Shown piece after piece: positions 6,292 to 14,499 of a stretch of DNA of 23,819 bases; position 1 is the first letter of the stretch, and each line of letters starts with the position of its first letter. This stretch comes from Alloprevotella tannerae (GTDB lineage: Bacteria; Bacteroidota; Bacteroidia; Bacteroidales; Bacteroidaceae). The notes under the pieces are model-generated. The model did not search any database. It saw only the letters and a list, made by a program, of their open reading frames with translations, and was not told where the DNA came from. The stretch spans positions 1-23,819 of the forward strand of contig JABZGR010000029.1 in NCBI GenBank assembly GCA_015259125.1, written 5' to 3'. The position numbers and the translations under genes were made by a program.

Positions 6292-7364
6292 ATGTAAAAG
6301 CCATCACGGAAAGTTTTGAACCGGCACTCTCGGCAAGCGTCAGAGAAGTCGTCCTTTCCGGTCGTTATTTGAATGGCGAGGCAGTGCGACAATTTGAAAC
6401 GCGCTTCGCCTCTTTCCTGGGTGCACGCCATTGCATCGGTGTGGGCAACGGGTTAGATGCTTTGACGCTCATCTTGACTGCTATGAAGCACATAGAGGGC
6501 TGGGACAGCGAAACGGAAGTAATCGTGCCGGCCTTTACCTTTATAGCTACAGCCGAAGCGGTCGTACGGGCTGGCTTAAAACCACGCTTTTGCGACATAA
6601 CAGAGACAACTTACACGTTAGATCCCGCATCAGTCCGACAACAGCTCACCCAACATACACGTGCTATCCTGCCGGTGCATTTATATGGACACGCTTGTGA
6701 TGTTTCATCATTTAAAAGTATGGGGCTAAAAGTGATAGAAGACGCCGCACAGAGTCACGGAGCAGTAGTTGGTGGGCAAAAAGTAGGCACATTAGGCGAC
6801 GCTGCCGGCTTTAGCTTTTATCCGGGTAAGAATTTAGGTGCTTTAGGAGATGGCGGAGCCGTCGTTACGAACGATGATGATTTAGCCAATCTCATTAGAA
6901 CTTTGGCCAATTATGGAGCTAAGGAGAAATATTTTCACGAAGTGATGGGCGTAAACAGTAGGTTAGATGAGATACAGGCAGCCGTTCTGAGTCTGAAATT
7001 AGAGCGTTTGGAACAAGACAACGAAAAGCGCCGCCGGATAGCCGAGACTTACAATCGGGAGATTAGCAACCCGAAGGTTAAAACGCCTTATAAGGGTGAG
7101 GTCAAGGATAGTGTGTTTCATATATATCCTATACTTTGCCACGAAAGAGAAAGGCTACAAGACCATTTAAGACAGTCGGGCGTAGAAACGCTTATCCACT
7201 ACCCTCTCCCACTGCATCAACAAAAAGTTTTTTCAGCTTATAAGGATCTACATCTGCCTATTGCGGAGCGCATTGCAAAAGAAGAACTCAGCCTTCCGAT
7301 AAGCCCTGTGATGACAACCGAAGAAGCTCGATACGTAGCTAATTGTATAAATCAATTCACTTAA
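6273..7364 (+). CDS. DegT/DnrJ/EryC1 sugar aminotransferase (FdtB/QdtB type)
   Basis: A 363-residue PLP-dependent aminotransferase of nucleotide sugars. GVGNGLDAL (near 56-64) binds the cofactor phosphate, VIEDAAQSHG (154-163) contains the Asp that pairs with the PLP ring nitrogen, and GFSFYPGKNLGALGDGG carries the Schiff-base lysine K186. Length and motif order match the family. With the ketoisomerase two genes upstream it would convert dTDP-3-keto-6-deoxyhexose to dTDP-3-amino-3,6-dideoxyhexose using glutamate. Its ATG lies inside the end of the acyltransferase gene (19-nt overlap), indicating translational coupling. Other members aminate at C4, so the position rests on the neighbouring isomerase. 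Confidence 0.88.
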   Translation: MHIPFLNVKAITESFEPALSASVREVVLSGRYLNGEAVRQFETRFASFLGARHCIGVGNGLDALTLILTAMKHIEGWDSETEVIVPAFTFIATAEAVVRAGLKPRFCDITETTYTLDPASVRQQLTQHTRAILPVHLYGHACDVSSFKSMGLKVIEDAAQSHGAVVGGQKVGTLGDAAGFSFYPGKNLGALGDGGAVVTNDDDLANLIRTLANYGAKEKYFHEVMGVNSRLDEIQAAVLSLKLERLEQDNEKRRRIAETYNREISNPKVKTPYKGEVKDSVFHIYPILCHERERLQDHLRQSGVETLIHYPLPLHQQKVFSAYKDLHLPIAERIAKEELSLPISPVMTTEEARYVANCINQFT

Positions 7365-7377
7365 CATACTCAGCATC

Positions 7378-8184
7378 ATGACCATCGATATCTTAATCTG
7401 CTCTTACAACAAAGGCATCGTACGTATGGATGATGTCTTACTTCCACCTCAAGAGGGGATTCATTACATTGTTTCTTATCAGTATTCTGATGAGCGCTAC
7501 TTAGATTTAATCCCTAAGTTGCTCTCAACGCGCACAGATGTGACCATCTTCAAATATAAGGGTCAAGGCTTGTCCGTTAATCGAAACTTAGCCGTAGAAA
7601 AGGCTTCGGCAGACCTCATCATGTTTGCCGATGATGATACCCACTTGTTGCCAAATGCTTTTGAAGAGGTGCGGAAAGTATTTGAGAAATATCCGGATTT
7701 AGATATAGCGTTCTTCAACGCCAGCACTTATACGGGCAAACCCCTTAAGAAGTACCCTAAAGAAGAGATGTGGCTGACCGGAATGCCACAGGGCTATACG
7801 ATATCAGCCATTGAGATTGCGGCCAAGCGGGAGTGCGTCCAAAATAGGCTGCGCTTCGACGAACGTTTTGGGCTCGGCACAAAATTTCTGACGTGTGGAG
7901 AAGAAGAAATCTGGATGGAAGATGCGGTGAAGGCGGGACTAAAGATGCGCTATTTCCCCATCAAGACGGTTGAAACTTCAACGTTGCTAAAGAAATCGCT
8001 GCTATATATCGACGCCGGCGTGCAACGTAGTTTCGGTGCCGTCACCTATTATAAATATGGAAAGAAAGCTTGGCTGATTTGCTTTAACTTTGCATTGCAG
8101 GCAGCAAAAGATGGCTATTGTCATTTCTGGCCATTGATGAGGCATTTTTCAGAAGGCATCCGCTATATGAAGAGGACGAAATAA
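7378..8184 (+). CDS. Glycosyltransferase, GT-A fold (paralogue 1)
   Basis: A 268-residue GT2-like transferase with no membrane segment. The N-terminus MTIDILICSYNKG begins the nucleotide-binding fold. KGQGLSVNRN (61-70) matches the GT2 pattern before the metal-binding D85-D-D87 in IMFADDD. FDERFGLGTKFLTCGEEE (160-177) carries the acidic patch that probably holds the acceptor or catalytic base. It lies 13 bp after the aminotransferase and is a close relative, identical in length, of the next gene. The donor and acceptor are unknown; the operon suggests the 3-amino-dideoxyhexose as one candidate donor. Confidence 0.82.
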   Translation: MTIDILICSYNKGIVRMDDVLLPPQEGIHYIVSYQYSDERYLDLIPKLLSTRTDVTIFKYKGQGLSVNRNLAVEKASADLIMFADDDTHLLPNAFEEVRKVFEKYPDLDIAFFNASTYTGKPLKKYPKEEMWLTGMPQGYTISAIEIAAKRECVQNRLRFDERFGLGTKFLTCGEEEIWMEDAVKAGLKMRYFPIKTVETSTLLKKSLLYIDAGVQRSFGAVTYYKYGKKAWLICFNFALQAAKDGYCHFWPLMRHFSEGIRYMKRTK

Positions 8185-8990
8185 TGCCGTCAAAGATTTT
8201 AGAAGTCTTAATCTGTACGATAGATCATCGTATTGAGCATGCGTTGCGCGTACTTTTAGAACCACAGCCGCACATTCGATACCTGATCGCTTGGCAACAG
8301 AGCTCAGAGGCCGTGCTCCCGGAGATTGCTATACCGGAAAGAGAAGATCTTAGCATTATCAAAAGTCAGGGAAAGGGCTTAGCCAAAAATAGAAATGTGG
8401 CACTGCGCAATGCATCGGGAGATATTTTGTTAATTGCCGATGATGACAATCGCTATACGCTCGATTACTTGAACCAAGTTTTAAAAGCCTTTGACCGCTT
8501 CTCTGCGGCCGACATCATTACCTTTCAGGCGGTAGATATGGGCAATCGCCCGCTCAAGCGCTATCCGCCAACTTCGTTCCTTTATCATAATCGACCAAAA
8601 GGTTTTTACGTAAGTTCGGTTGAAATCGCCTTGAAGAAAGAAGCAGATTTACCATTCTTTGATGAGCGGTTTGGTTTAGGAACAGAATTTCTGACTTGCG
8701 GGGAGGAAGAGAAATTTATTGAAGATGCCGCTAAAGCCGGGCTGGAGATCATCTATTATCCCTGTGTCATTGTAAAAACACCAGCGGAGACATCTGGCTC
8801 AAAATTTCACGAGGAAGTCGGCATCAGAAGATCTAAAGGAGCTATTCTTTATTGTATTCACGGATCTATGGGCGCTTATTTACGTAGTTTCAAATACATT
8901 CTGTCTCTACGGCGACTCCCTTTAAAGCAACGCTACTCTTTTCTGAAAGATATGTTTACCGGTATTCACTATGTCAAAGCGACCTCCTAA
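8184..8990 (+). CDS. Glycosyltransferase, GT-A fold (paralogue 2)
   Basis: Also 268 residues, starting at ATG 8184, whose A is the last base of the previous stop codon (TAATG, coupled). A longer reading from 8118 would overlap paralogue 1 by 67 bp and adds residues without family resemblance, so it was not used. The same landmarks occur at nearly the same positions: SQGKGLAKNRN (61-71), D86-D-D88, NRPLKRYP, and FDERFGLGTEFLTCGEEE (159-176) followed by EDAAKAGL. This shows a tandem duplication. The N-terminal third and the C-terminus have diverged, consistent with different donors or acceptors. Confidence 0.82.
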   Translation: MPSKILEVLICTIDHRIEHALRVLLEPQPHIRYLIAWQQSSEAVLPEIAIPEREDLSIIKSQGKGLAKNRNVALRNASGDILLIADDDNRYTLDYLNQVLKAFDRFSAADIITFQAVDMGNRPLKRYPPTSFLYHNRPKGFYVSSVEIALKKEADLPFFDERFGLGTEFLTCGEEEKFIEDAAKAGLEIIYYPCVIVKTPAETSGSKFHEEVGIRRSKGAILYCIHGSMGAYLRSFKYILSLRRLPLKQRYSFLKDMFTGIHYVKATS

Positions 8991-9864
8991 CCATCCTCTC
9001 ATTTCGATAATCGTTCCCTTTCATAACAGGGCTGCTTACTTACGAAGGACGCTCCTTTCTATATTTAAGCAGGCCTATCATCCGGTAGAGCTTATTTTAA
9101 TCGACAACAACTCTACCGATGATTCTATGGTTGTTAGCGAATCTTTGATTAGTGCTGCTCCATTTCCTACCAAAATAACTAAAGCATCCAAACAAGGGGC
9201 TTCCGCTGCAAGGAACGAAGGGGTAAAATTAGCGCAAGGCAAGTATTTATTCTTCTTTGATTCGGACGATGAGATGAGCGAAGACTTCCTTTCTGATGCG
9301 CTTCCATTCTTAGAAGGTAATGATATTGTCGCGGCGCCAACAAAGATGATTTTTGCAAATGGGGCTTCACGCTGCAGAAAGATTTATCCAAACGCTTCGG
9401 TAACTGATCAAATCCTAACCGGAATGCTTTCGACACAAGGTATGATCATTCGAAGGGCGTTCTTTATCGATGCCGGAGGCTGGAATGAAGACTTACCTAA
9501 ATGGAATGATTGGGAATTAGGCGTTCGCCTACTGCTTCATCGCCCTCGCATTCATTGGTTGTCCAAGTCTTACCACAAGATATACCAGCACGAAGATAGT
9601 TTGACCGGCCCTTCGCTCGCAAAGACTATCCGGCAGATTATGCCGGCAATAAACGCGGTTAACCAACTGCCATTATCACCGAAAGAGCAGCAAGCCTTAG
9701 AAGCTCGAAAAGTAATATTGGCTGCCGAACTCGCCAGAGAAGAGAAGCAAGACGAGGCTACACAATTATATAAAGGGCAACTGAAATGGTTGTATCTGTA
9801 TACAAAGACAGTACATAAAGGCGCCTGGTGGCTCTACCGCTCTTTCCACAAGCTATTTCATTGA
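8971..9864 (+). CDS. Family 2 glycosyltransferase
   Basis: A 297-residue classical GT2 enzyme. PLISIIVPFHNRAAYLRRTL opens the fold, ILIDNNSTDDS and GASAARNEG are typical, and FFFDSDD (residues 94-100) is the metal-binding DxD region. W-N-D-W-E-L near 172-177 resembles the family's ED-like acceptor motif. It starts 20 nt inside the previous gene in another frame, so it is probably translationally coupled. It is more distant from the two preceding transferases than they are from each other. The substrate is unknown; it presumably adds a further sugar to the same surface glycan. Confidence 0.88.
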   Translation: MSKRPPNHPLISIIVPFHNRAAYLRRTLLSIFKQAYHPVELILIDNNSTDDSMVVSESLISAAPFPTKITKASKQGASAARNEGVKLAQGKYLFFFDSDDEMSEDFLSDALPFLEGNDIVAAPTKMIFANGASRCRKIYPNASVTDQILTGMLSTQGMIIRRAFFIDAGGWNEDLPKWNDWELGVRLLLHRPRIHWLSKSYHKIYQHEDSLTGPSLAKTIRQIMPAINAVNQLPLSPKEQQALEARKVILAAELAREEKQDEATQLYKGQLKWLYLYTKTVHKGAWWLYRSFHKLFH

Positions 9865-9900
9865 TCATTTCTTCTCCACTTCAATCAAAATACACTCAGA

Positions 9901-12900
9901 ATGAATAGCTGTGAACCATTAGACGAACTCAACATTTTAAGGACGGTAGAAGATCCCATAGAGTTTCATATCGGCTTGCGTCATTTGCTTAGAGATATTT
10001 TAGAAAAAGCTTTGGAGTCATCCGACTTAAAGTTTTCCGGCCCCTATCCCCAACTACATTATTTATACATCAAGCGAAAAATAAGTAAGGCGACCTTTTT
10101 GTTAGCCAATGCCTTTAGAGCAAGAGTAGAACAGTTGTCTTTACCGGAATTAAAGCAAAGAAGAGAGGAGTCAACTGCTGCTATTGCTTTCCTTATTGAA
10201 GAACTTTTTCAGGTCAAACTCCCGGATTGTTGGGGTATAGCCCCGGAAACAACGTTCTTATTACATCAAAAGCGCAGGGAGATTAAGCAAACTTACGTGC
10301 GGGCCTTTGTTTTAGATTGGAATGAAGCAACGATACAAGTCCACCTCAAATCATACGGTGATAAGGTCTTTAAACTGGCTTATCAAGGTAGCTATAATAA
10401 TGGAGATTGGGCGTATTTAGAACAACTCTTGTTCCCAAATGCCCAATTAAACCTCATCCATCCACAATTTAATGGTGAGCATATCACTTGCGAACTCGTT
10501 ATATTAGAGCCGGATTGCCTATTAAATATCTCTGCCGTGGCTGCTTGCATAAGCACCTATTCGCCCTTACAATACCTATTATCCAAGTTTGAGCCTTCTA
10601 TAAGCCATAAACCTTACATCTTATTAGGTAATTTCGCGGGCCAATTGCTTGATGAGGCCATCAATCAAGCGGAAGAGGTAGATTATGCCAATAGTGCGCT
10701 GAATTTTTTCCGAGAAAATGCCTTAAGTCTCTTGGCTGCTGAAGACTTAAGCAGCTTTCATAAGGAAGCTAAGCAGCAAAAGGCGAATATCGACAAAGCT
10801 ATTCAAGCGATAAAGAAAGATGACCCGTTCGCTCGCACGGATCAGGCGATACTGGAGCCCTCTTTCTTTTGCGAAATGTTAGGCTTACAAGGGCGTATGG
10901 ACTTATTGCAGGAGGATTTTCGACTGCTTATCGAGCAAAAAGCCGGTAAGTGGGACGAATGGAGACAAACTCACCAAGAGGCTCATTACGTACAAATGCT
11001 GCTTTATTTGGCTTTGCTTCACTTCAACTTCAATATTAAAAACGCGGACGTCTCTTGTTATCTACTCTATTCTAAATATTCTGAGGGCCTACGTCGTGAA
11101 GGCCCGGCACCGCGTTTGTTAGAAAGGGCCATCAAGTTGCGCAATCAAATCGTCGCCAACGAATTTCTTTTTGCGCAAGAAGGCGGTCGCACAATGATTG
11201 AGCAACTTCAGGTCGAACAACTCCGAGAAAAAGTAGGTATCAACGAAAAATTCTGGCAAAACTACTTGGCACCGAGCTTTCAAACTACACTGCAAACGAT
11301 CCAAAACGCGCCAACACTTGCGAAAGACTACTTCTTCCGCTTCTTCCGTTTCATAGAGCGCGAACAATTGCTCTCTCATCTGGGTTCTTCGTCACAAGCG
11401 GGAGATGGCTTCTCTTCTTTATGGAATGCGACGCTTGAAGAGAAAAGGGAGAATGGCAATATCCTGGAGCAGTTGAAGCTGGAATATGGTCATAAACTCA
11501 ACCCCCACAAAGGTTTTGACCAACTAATTTTATCTGTTACTGCGGTGAACGACAACTATCTTCCCAATTTCAGAAAGGGAGACAAGGTTGTAGTCTATAA
11601 GTATAAACGAGAAACTACGCCCGACGTAAGAAAGACGATTGTCATACGCGCTGCCATAGAAGAAATTACGGATACGAAGATTACGCTGAGGCTAAATGCG
11701 CCGCAGAAGAATCAATCCGTATTTTCCACACCCAAAGGTTACGCATGGGCGATTGAACATGATCTTACTGATGCCTCGCGCTCGCTATATCAAGGCTTAT
11801 TCTCCTTTCTTCAAATGCCCAGCTCTCGCAGAGATGTCCTGCTTCTACAGCAAAAGCCGGCCGTGCGCACTTACCAACGCAAGGGTGAATACGGGTCCTT
11901 TAATGAGTTGGTCGAGCGAGCCTTGTCTGCAGAAGATTTCTTCTTGATTGTGGGCCCTCCGGGAACGGGAAAAACCTCCTTCGGACTGATGAATATATTG
12001 CAAGAGGAGCTTTTGAATCCCTCAGCACTTGTTCTTTTGACAGCTTATACTAATCGGGCAGTCGATGAGATCTGCAATAAATTAGTGAAAGCCAACTTAG
12101 ATTTTGTCCGAATCGGAAAGTCCATCACCTGCGAACCTGCTTATCGCCCTTATCTATTAGAGGAACAATTGCAGGCGGCAAACAATCTTACGGATGTCTC
12201 TACGATCATCGGGCGTCATCGCATATTTGTTGGCACTACCTCTACCCTAATTGCCAACAACCAACTATTCTTGCTCCGCAGCTTTTCGCTTGCGATCGTC
12301 GACGAGGCTTCGCAATTCTTGGAGCCTCAGTTGCTCCCCTTGTTAGCTGCTCAAACGCGCCAAGGCCAATGGGGCATCCGTCGATTCGTATTTATCGGCG
12401 ACCACAAACAACTACCGGCCATCGTTAAGCAAACAGAGCGGCAATCAGCTGTCTATGAGCAATCTTTAAGATCCATCGGTCTGAAAGATTGTCGCGATTC
12501 GCTCTTCTCTCGCCTTTATCGAGCGTATGAAAATGACCCTAATCTCGTTTTCCATCTCAAAAAGCAGGGGCGTATGCATCCGGCCATAGCCGACTTCCCC
12601 GACAGCTTCTTTTATGCCAATCTGCTTTCACCCGTCCCCTGCCCTCATCAGGAGCAAAGCCTCCCTTATTGCGTTTATGAAGATCCATTAGAGACCATCA
12701 TAGCCCAACATCGGGTCGCCTTTTTTGCCGCTTCGCCTAAAGCACAAAGCGTTTCGGAAAAAACAAATCAGACGGAGGCTTCGTTTATCATACACTTGGT
12801 AAAAACGATTAAGCAGTTATATCATAAAAACAACTTGCCTTTCAGCAAGGATACGATAGGAATCATCGTCCCTTATCGCAATCAGATTGCTTTAATTAAG

Positions 12901-13200
12901 GCGCAACTGGAAGATGATCATACGGTCGACACGGTAGAGCGTTATCAGGGCAGCGAACGCCCCATTATTATCTACGGATTTACGGTGCATAGCCAAGCGC
13001 AACTAAACTTTCTGACCGCAAATCGGTTTGAAGAAAACGGAGCTTTGATAGATCGAAAGCTCAACGTAGCTTTGACGCGGGCTAAAGAGCAACTTTTCCT
13101 TGTGGGCAACCCACAACTTTTAGCGCGAGATAAAGTTTTCCGCCAATTACTAACCTTTTGCAAAGATAAGGAGGCTTATTTTTCTGCTGACAACTCTTGA
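9901..13200 (+). CDS. Dna2-like PD-(D/E)XK nuclease - superfamily 1 helicase
   Basis: A 1099-residue two-part enzyme. The N-terminal half contains a PD-(D/E)XK nuclease: GLQGRMD334, E345-Q-K347 and the Q365-x3-Y369 motif of the RecB/Cas4/Dna2 clade. I see no cysteine cluster downstream for the iron-sulfur site of Dna2, Cas4 or AddB. The C-terminal half is a UPF1/DNA2-type SF1 helicase: Walker A GPPGTGKT (685-692), Walker B DEASQ (801-805), motif III GDHKQLPA (833-840), motif V TVERYQGSE (1011-1019) and motif VI VALTRAKE (1056-1063). It probably processes DNA ends or flaps using ATP. It starts 36 bp after the glycosyltransferase operon with no obvious promoter, but a functional link is not implied. 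Its 3' end overlaps the convergent tcdA gene by 25 bp. Confidence 0.88.
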   Translation: MNSCEPLDELNILRTVEDPIEFHIGLRHLLRDILEKALESSDLKFSGPYPQLHYLYIKRKISKATFLLANAFRARVEQLSLPELKQRREESTAAIAFLIEELFQVKLPDCWGIAPETTFLLHQKRREIKQTYVRAFVLDWNEATIQVHLKSYGDKVFKLAYQGSYNNGDWAYLEQLLFPNAQLNLIHPQFNGEHITCELVILEPDCLLNISAVAACISTYSPLQYLLSKFEPSISHKPYILLGNFAGQLLDEAINQAEEVDYANSALNFFRENALSLLAAEDLSSFHKEAKQQKANIDKAIQAIKKDDPFARTDQAILEPSFFCEMLGLQGRMDLLQEDFRLLIEQKAGKWDEWRQTHQEAHYVQMLLYLALLHFNFNIKNADVSCYLLYSKYSEGLRREGPAPRLLERAIKLRNQIVANEFLFAQEGGRTMIEQLQVEQLREKVGINEKFWQNYLAPSFQTTLQTIQNAPTLAKDYFFRFFRFIEREQLLSHLGSSSQAGDGFSSLWNATLEEKRENGNILEQLKLEYGHKLNPHKGFDQLILSVTAVNDNYLPNFRKGDKVVVYKYKRETTPDVRKTIVIRAAIEEITDTKITLRLNAPQKNQSVFSTPKGYAWAIEHDLTDASRSLYQGLFSFLQMPSSRRDVLLLQQKPAVRTYQRKGEYGSFNELVERALSAEDFFLIVGPPGTGKTSFGLMNILQEELLNPSALVLLTAYTNRAVDEICNKLVKANLDFVRIGKSITCEPAYRPYLLEEQLQAANNLTDVSTIIGRHRIFVGTTSTLIANNQLFLLRSFSLAIVDEASQFLEPQLLPLLAAQTRQGQWGIRRFVFIGDHKQLPAIVKQTERQSAVYEQSLRSIGLKDCRDSLFSRLYRAYENDPNLVFHLKKQGRMHPAIADFPDSFFYANLLSPVPCPHQEQSLPYCVYEDPLETIIAQHRVAFFAASPKAQSVSEKTNQTEASFIIHLVKTIKQLYHKNNLPFSKDTIGIIVPYRNQIALIKAQLEDDHTVDTVERYQGSERPIIIYGFTVHSQAQLNFLTANRFEENGALIDRKLNVALTRAKEQLFLVGNPQLLARDKVFRQLLTFCKDKEAYFSADNS

Positions 13201-13907
13201 CGCAGGCGCTCAATCACCAAATAGGCTATTCTTAGTCCGAAGCCGGCTGTAATATGCATCAATGAGCCGTTCGTACGTTCCTCATTGAGCAGCGTTTCTT
13301 TGTTTTCCAACACCTCATCGCTAAAAACGCAAGGAAATTTCACAGCGGGGAAATCTTTTTCATGGCGAAATTTTCTACGCAAAGCTGCAGCCAGTGGGCA
13401 ACCAAACACTTTCCAAAATTCGGCCACTTTGATTTTACCGGGATCCAACTTTCTGGCTGCGCCCATTGACGAGATTAAATAGGCCTTCGAGCGGCTGGCT
13501 TGCAAGATCAGTTCAGCTTTATCCGACAAACTATCAATAGCATCTACGACGAAGTCATATTGATTCAAATCAAACAAATGAGCGTTCGCCTTCGAGTAGG
13601 TTTCACAAAAGGTTTCGATGTGCGCCGCAGGATTGATCTCCAACAAGCGCTCCTTTAAGACGTCTACTTTGTTACGTCCCACAGTAATTGACGTAGCCAT
13701 AGCCTGTCTATTTATATTGGAATGGTTAATACGGTCAAAATCAACCAAGGTAATGTGGCTTAGACCCGTGCGCACAAGACTTTCTACGCACCAACTCCCT
13801 ACTCCACCTATCCCAAAAACGATCAAGCGTTTTTGGGCAAGCAACTGCATAAAATCACGCCCCAGCAGCAACCTGCTACGCAAAAATGTATCTTGATGAG
13901 TCTCCAT
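13176..13907 (-). CDS. tcdA: tRNA threonylcarbamoyladenosine dehydratase (TcdA/CsdL family)
   Basis: A 243-residue E1-like (ThiF/MoeB fold) enzyme. The ATP-binding loop is FGIGGVGSWC (31-40), followed by LVDFDRINHSNINRQ (54-68) with the conserved acidic and Arg residues, and DAIDSLSDK further on. In E. coli TcdA dehydrates t6A37 in tRNAs to cyclic ct6A. Start set at METHQ (13907). A longer reading from 13985 would begin upstream of an excellent promoter (13917-13948), and its extra 26 residues are Arg-rich and not typical. The leader would be only a few nucleotides. Its 3' end overlaps the helicase gene by 25 bp. Other ThiF-like activators exist, but length and motifs favour TcdA. Confidence 0.85.
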   Translation of the reverse strand: METHQDTFLRSRLLLGRDFMQLLAQKRLIVFGIGGVGSWCVESLVRTGLSHITLVDFDRINHSNINRQAMATSITVGRNKVDVLKERLLEINPAAHIETFCETYSKANAHLFDLNQYDFVVDAIDSLSDKAELILQASRSKAYLISSMGAARKLDPGKIKVAEFWKVFGCPLAAALRRKFRHEKDFPAVKFPCVFSDEVLENKETLLNEERTNGSLMHITAGFGLRIAYLVIERLRQELSAEK

Positions 13908-13916
13908 AACAAGCCG

Positions 13917-13948
13917 CAAAATTAATCGCCTAACGCGCTTTTTCCAAA
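13917..13948 (-). promoter_or_regulatory. tcdA promoter
   Basis: On the minus strand, TTTG (13945-13948), a 20-bp spacer and TAATTTTG (13917-13924) give a strong Bacteroidetes promoter. The start would fall about 4 to 6 nt before the ATG at 13907, implying a very short or leaderless transcript. Confidence 0.7.
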
Positions 13949-14199
13949 CATTCTTTCCCATAATCTTCCCAACAATAATGTACAACGCACTTCATCACGT
14001 GCAAATAGGCAAAATAAGCGCTTTATTCAGAACCGGTAATCCCTGCGCTCATTACCTAAGTAACCTACAAATCATTCAGAGCGAAAGAATAAGAATCGCT
14101 GCACGCTCAAATGTACTCATCATCATGTTTTTTCTTAACAGAAATCAACTGATTTTCCCCTCGTCAAATCTGCCAAGCAAGATCTTTTGTCTACAACCC

Positions 14200-14296
14200 C
14201 TATCGTTTGCTGCCGGCAAACGATAGTTTGGTCCCGGCAAACGATAGTTTGCTCCCGGCAAACGATGGTTTGGTGCCAGCAAACAATAGAGACGTT
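14200..14296. repeat. 21-bp tandem array of palindromic units
   Basis: Units start at 14213, 14234, 14255 and 14276, exactly 21 bp apart, with the form CCGG CAAAC GATA GTTTG plus three variable bases; the last unit is degraded. A partial inverted unit precedes them, so 14200-14210 and 14216-14226 form a perfect 11-bp stem with a 5-nt loop. Each unit is a dyad (CAAAC/GTTTG). It lies in the 590-bp gene-free stretch between tcdA and the sigma factor. The flanks 13986-14199 and 14297-14401 contain no gene I can support. Because 21 is divisible by 3, a short open frame with a heptad repeat crosses it; I regard that as accidental. Confidence 0.88.
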
Positions 14297-14401
14297 TGAT
14301 TATGGAAGACCATTATGGGAGAAGAAAAGCCTTGTTTTCAGGTCATCTACGAGACATTCTGCCACTTACAGACTTCTGCAACGTTAAAAGCTTCCATTTA
14401 T

Positions 14402-14433
14402 TTTGTCATATAAAATGAGAATTTATATCTTTG
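14402..14433 (+). promoter_or_regulatory. Sigma factor gene promoter
   Basis: TTTG at 14402-14405, a 20-bp spacer and TATCTTTG at 14426-14433 match the housekeeping consensus. The predicted start near 14440 gives a 5' leader of about 60 nt before the ATG at 14500. Confidence 0.7.
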
Positions 14434-14499
14434 CCGCGTAAACCAATTAAAAGAAAGCGCCTATTGAAGTAACATTACACAAACCAACAGTATTAAGTA

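Noticed and set aside
8118..8183. Upstream start for the second glycosyltransferase
   Set aside because: It would overlap paralogue 1 by 67 bp, whereas ATG 8184 gives a coupled TAATG junction and equal length with the paralogue.
13986..14199. tRNA or other structured RNA in the tcdA-sigma gap
   Set aside because: No cloverleaf, T-loop sequence or CCA end could be found by eye on either strand.
14187..14387. 66-residue frame with a heptad repeat (RQTIV)
   Set aside because: It is produced by the 21-bp array, whose length is a multiple of three. It has no resemblance to a protein family and no start signals.
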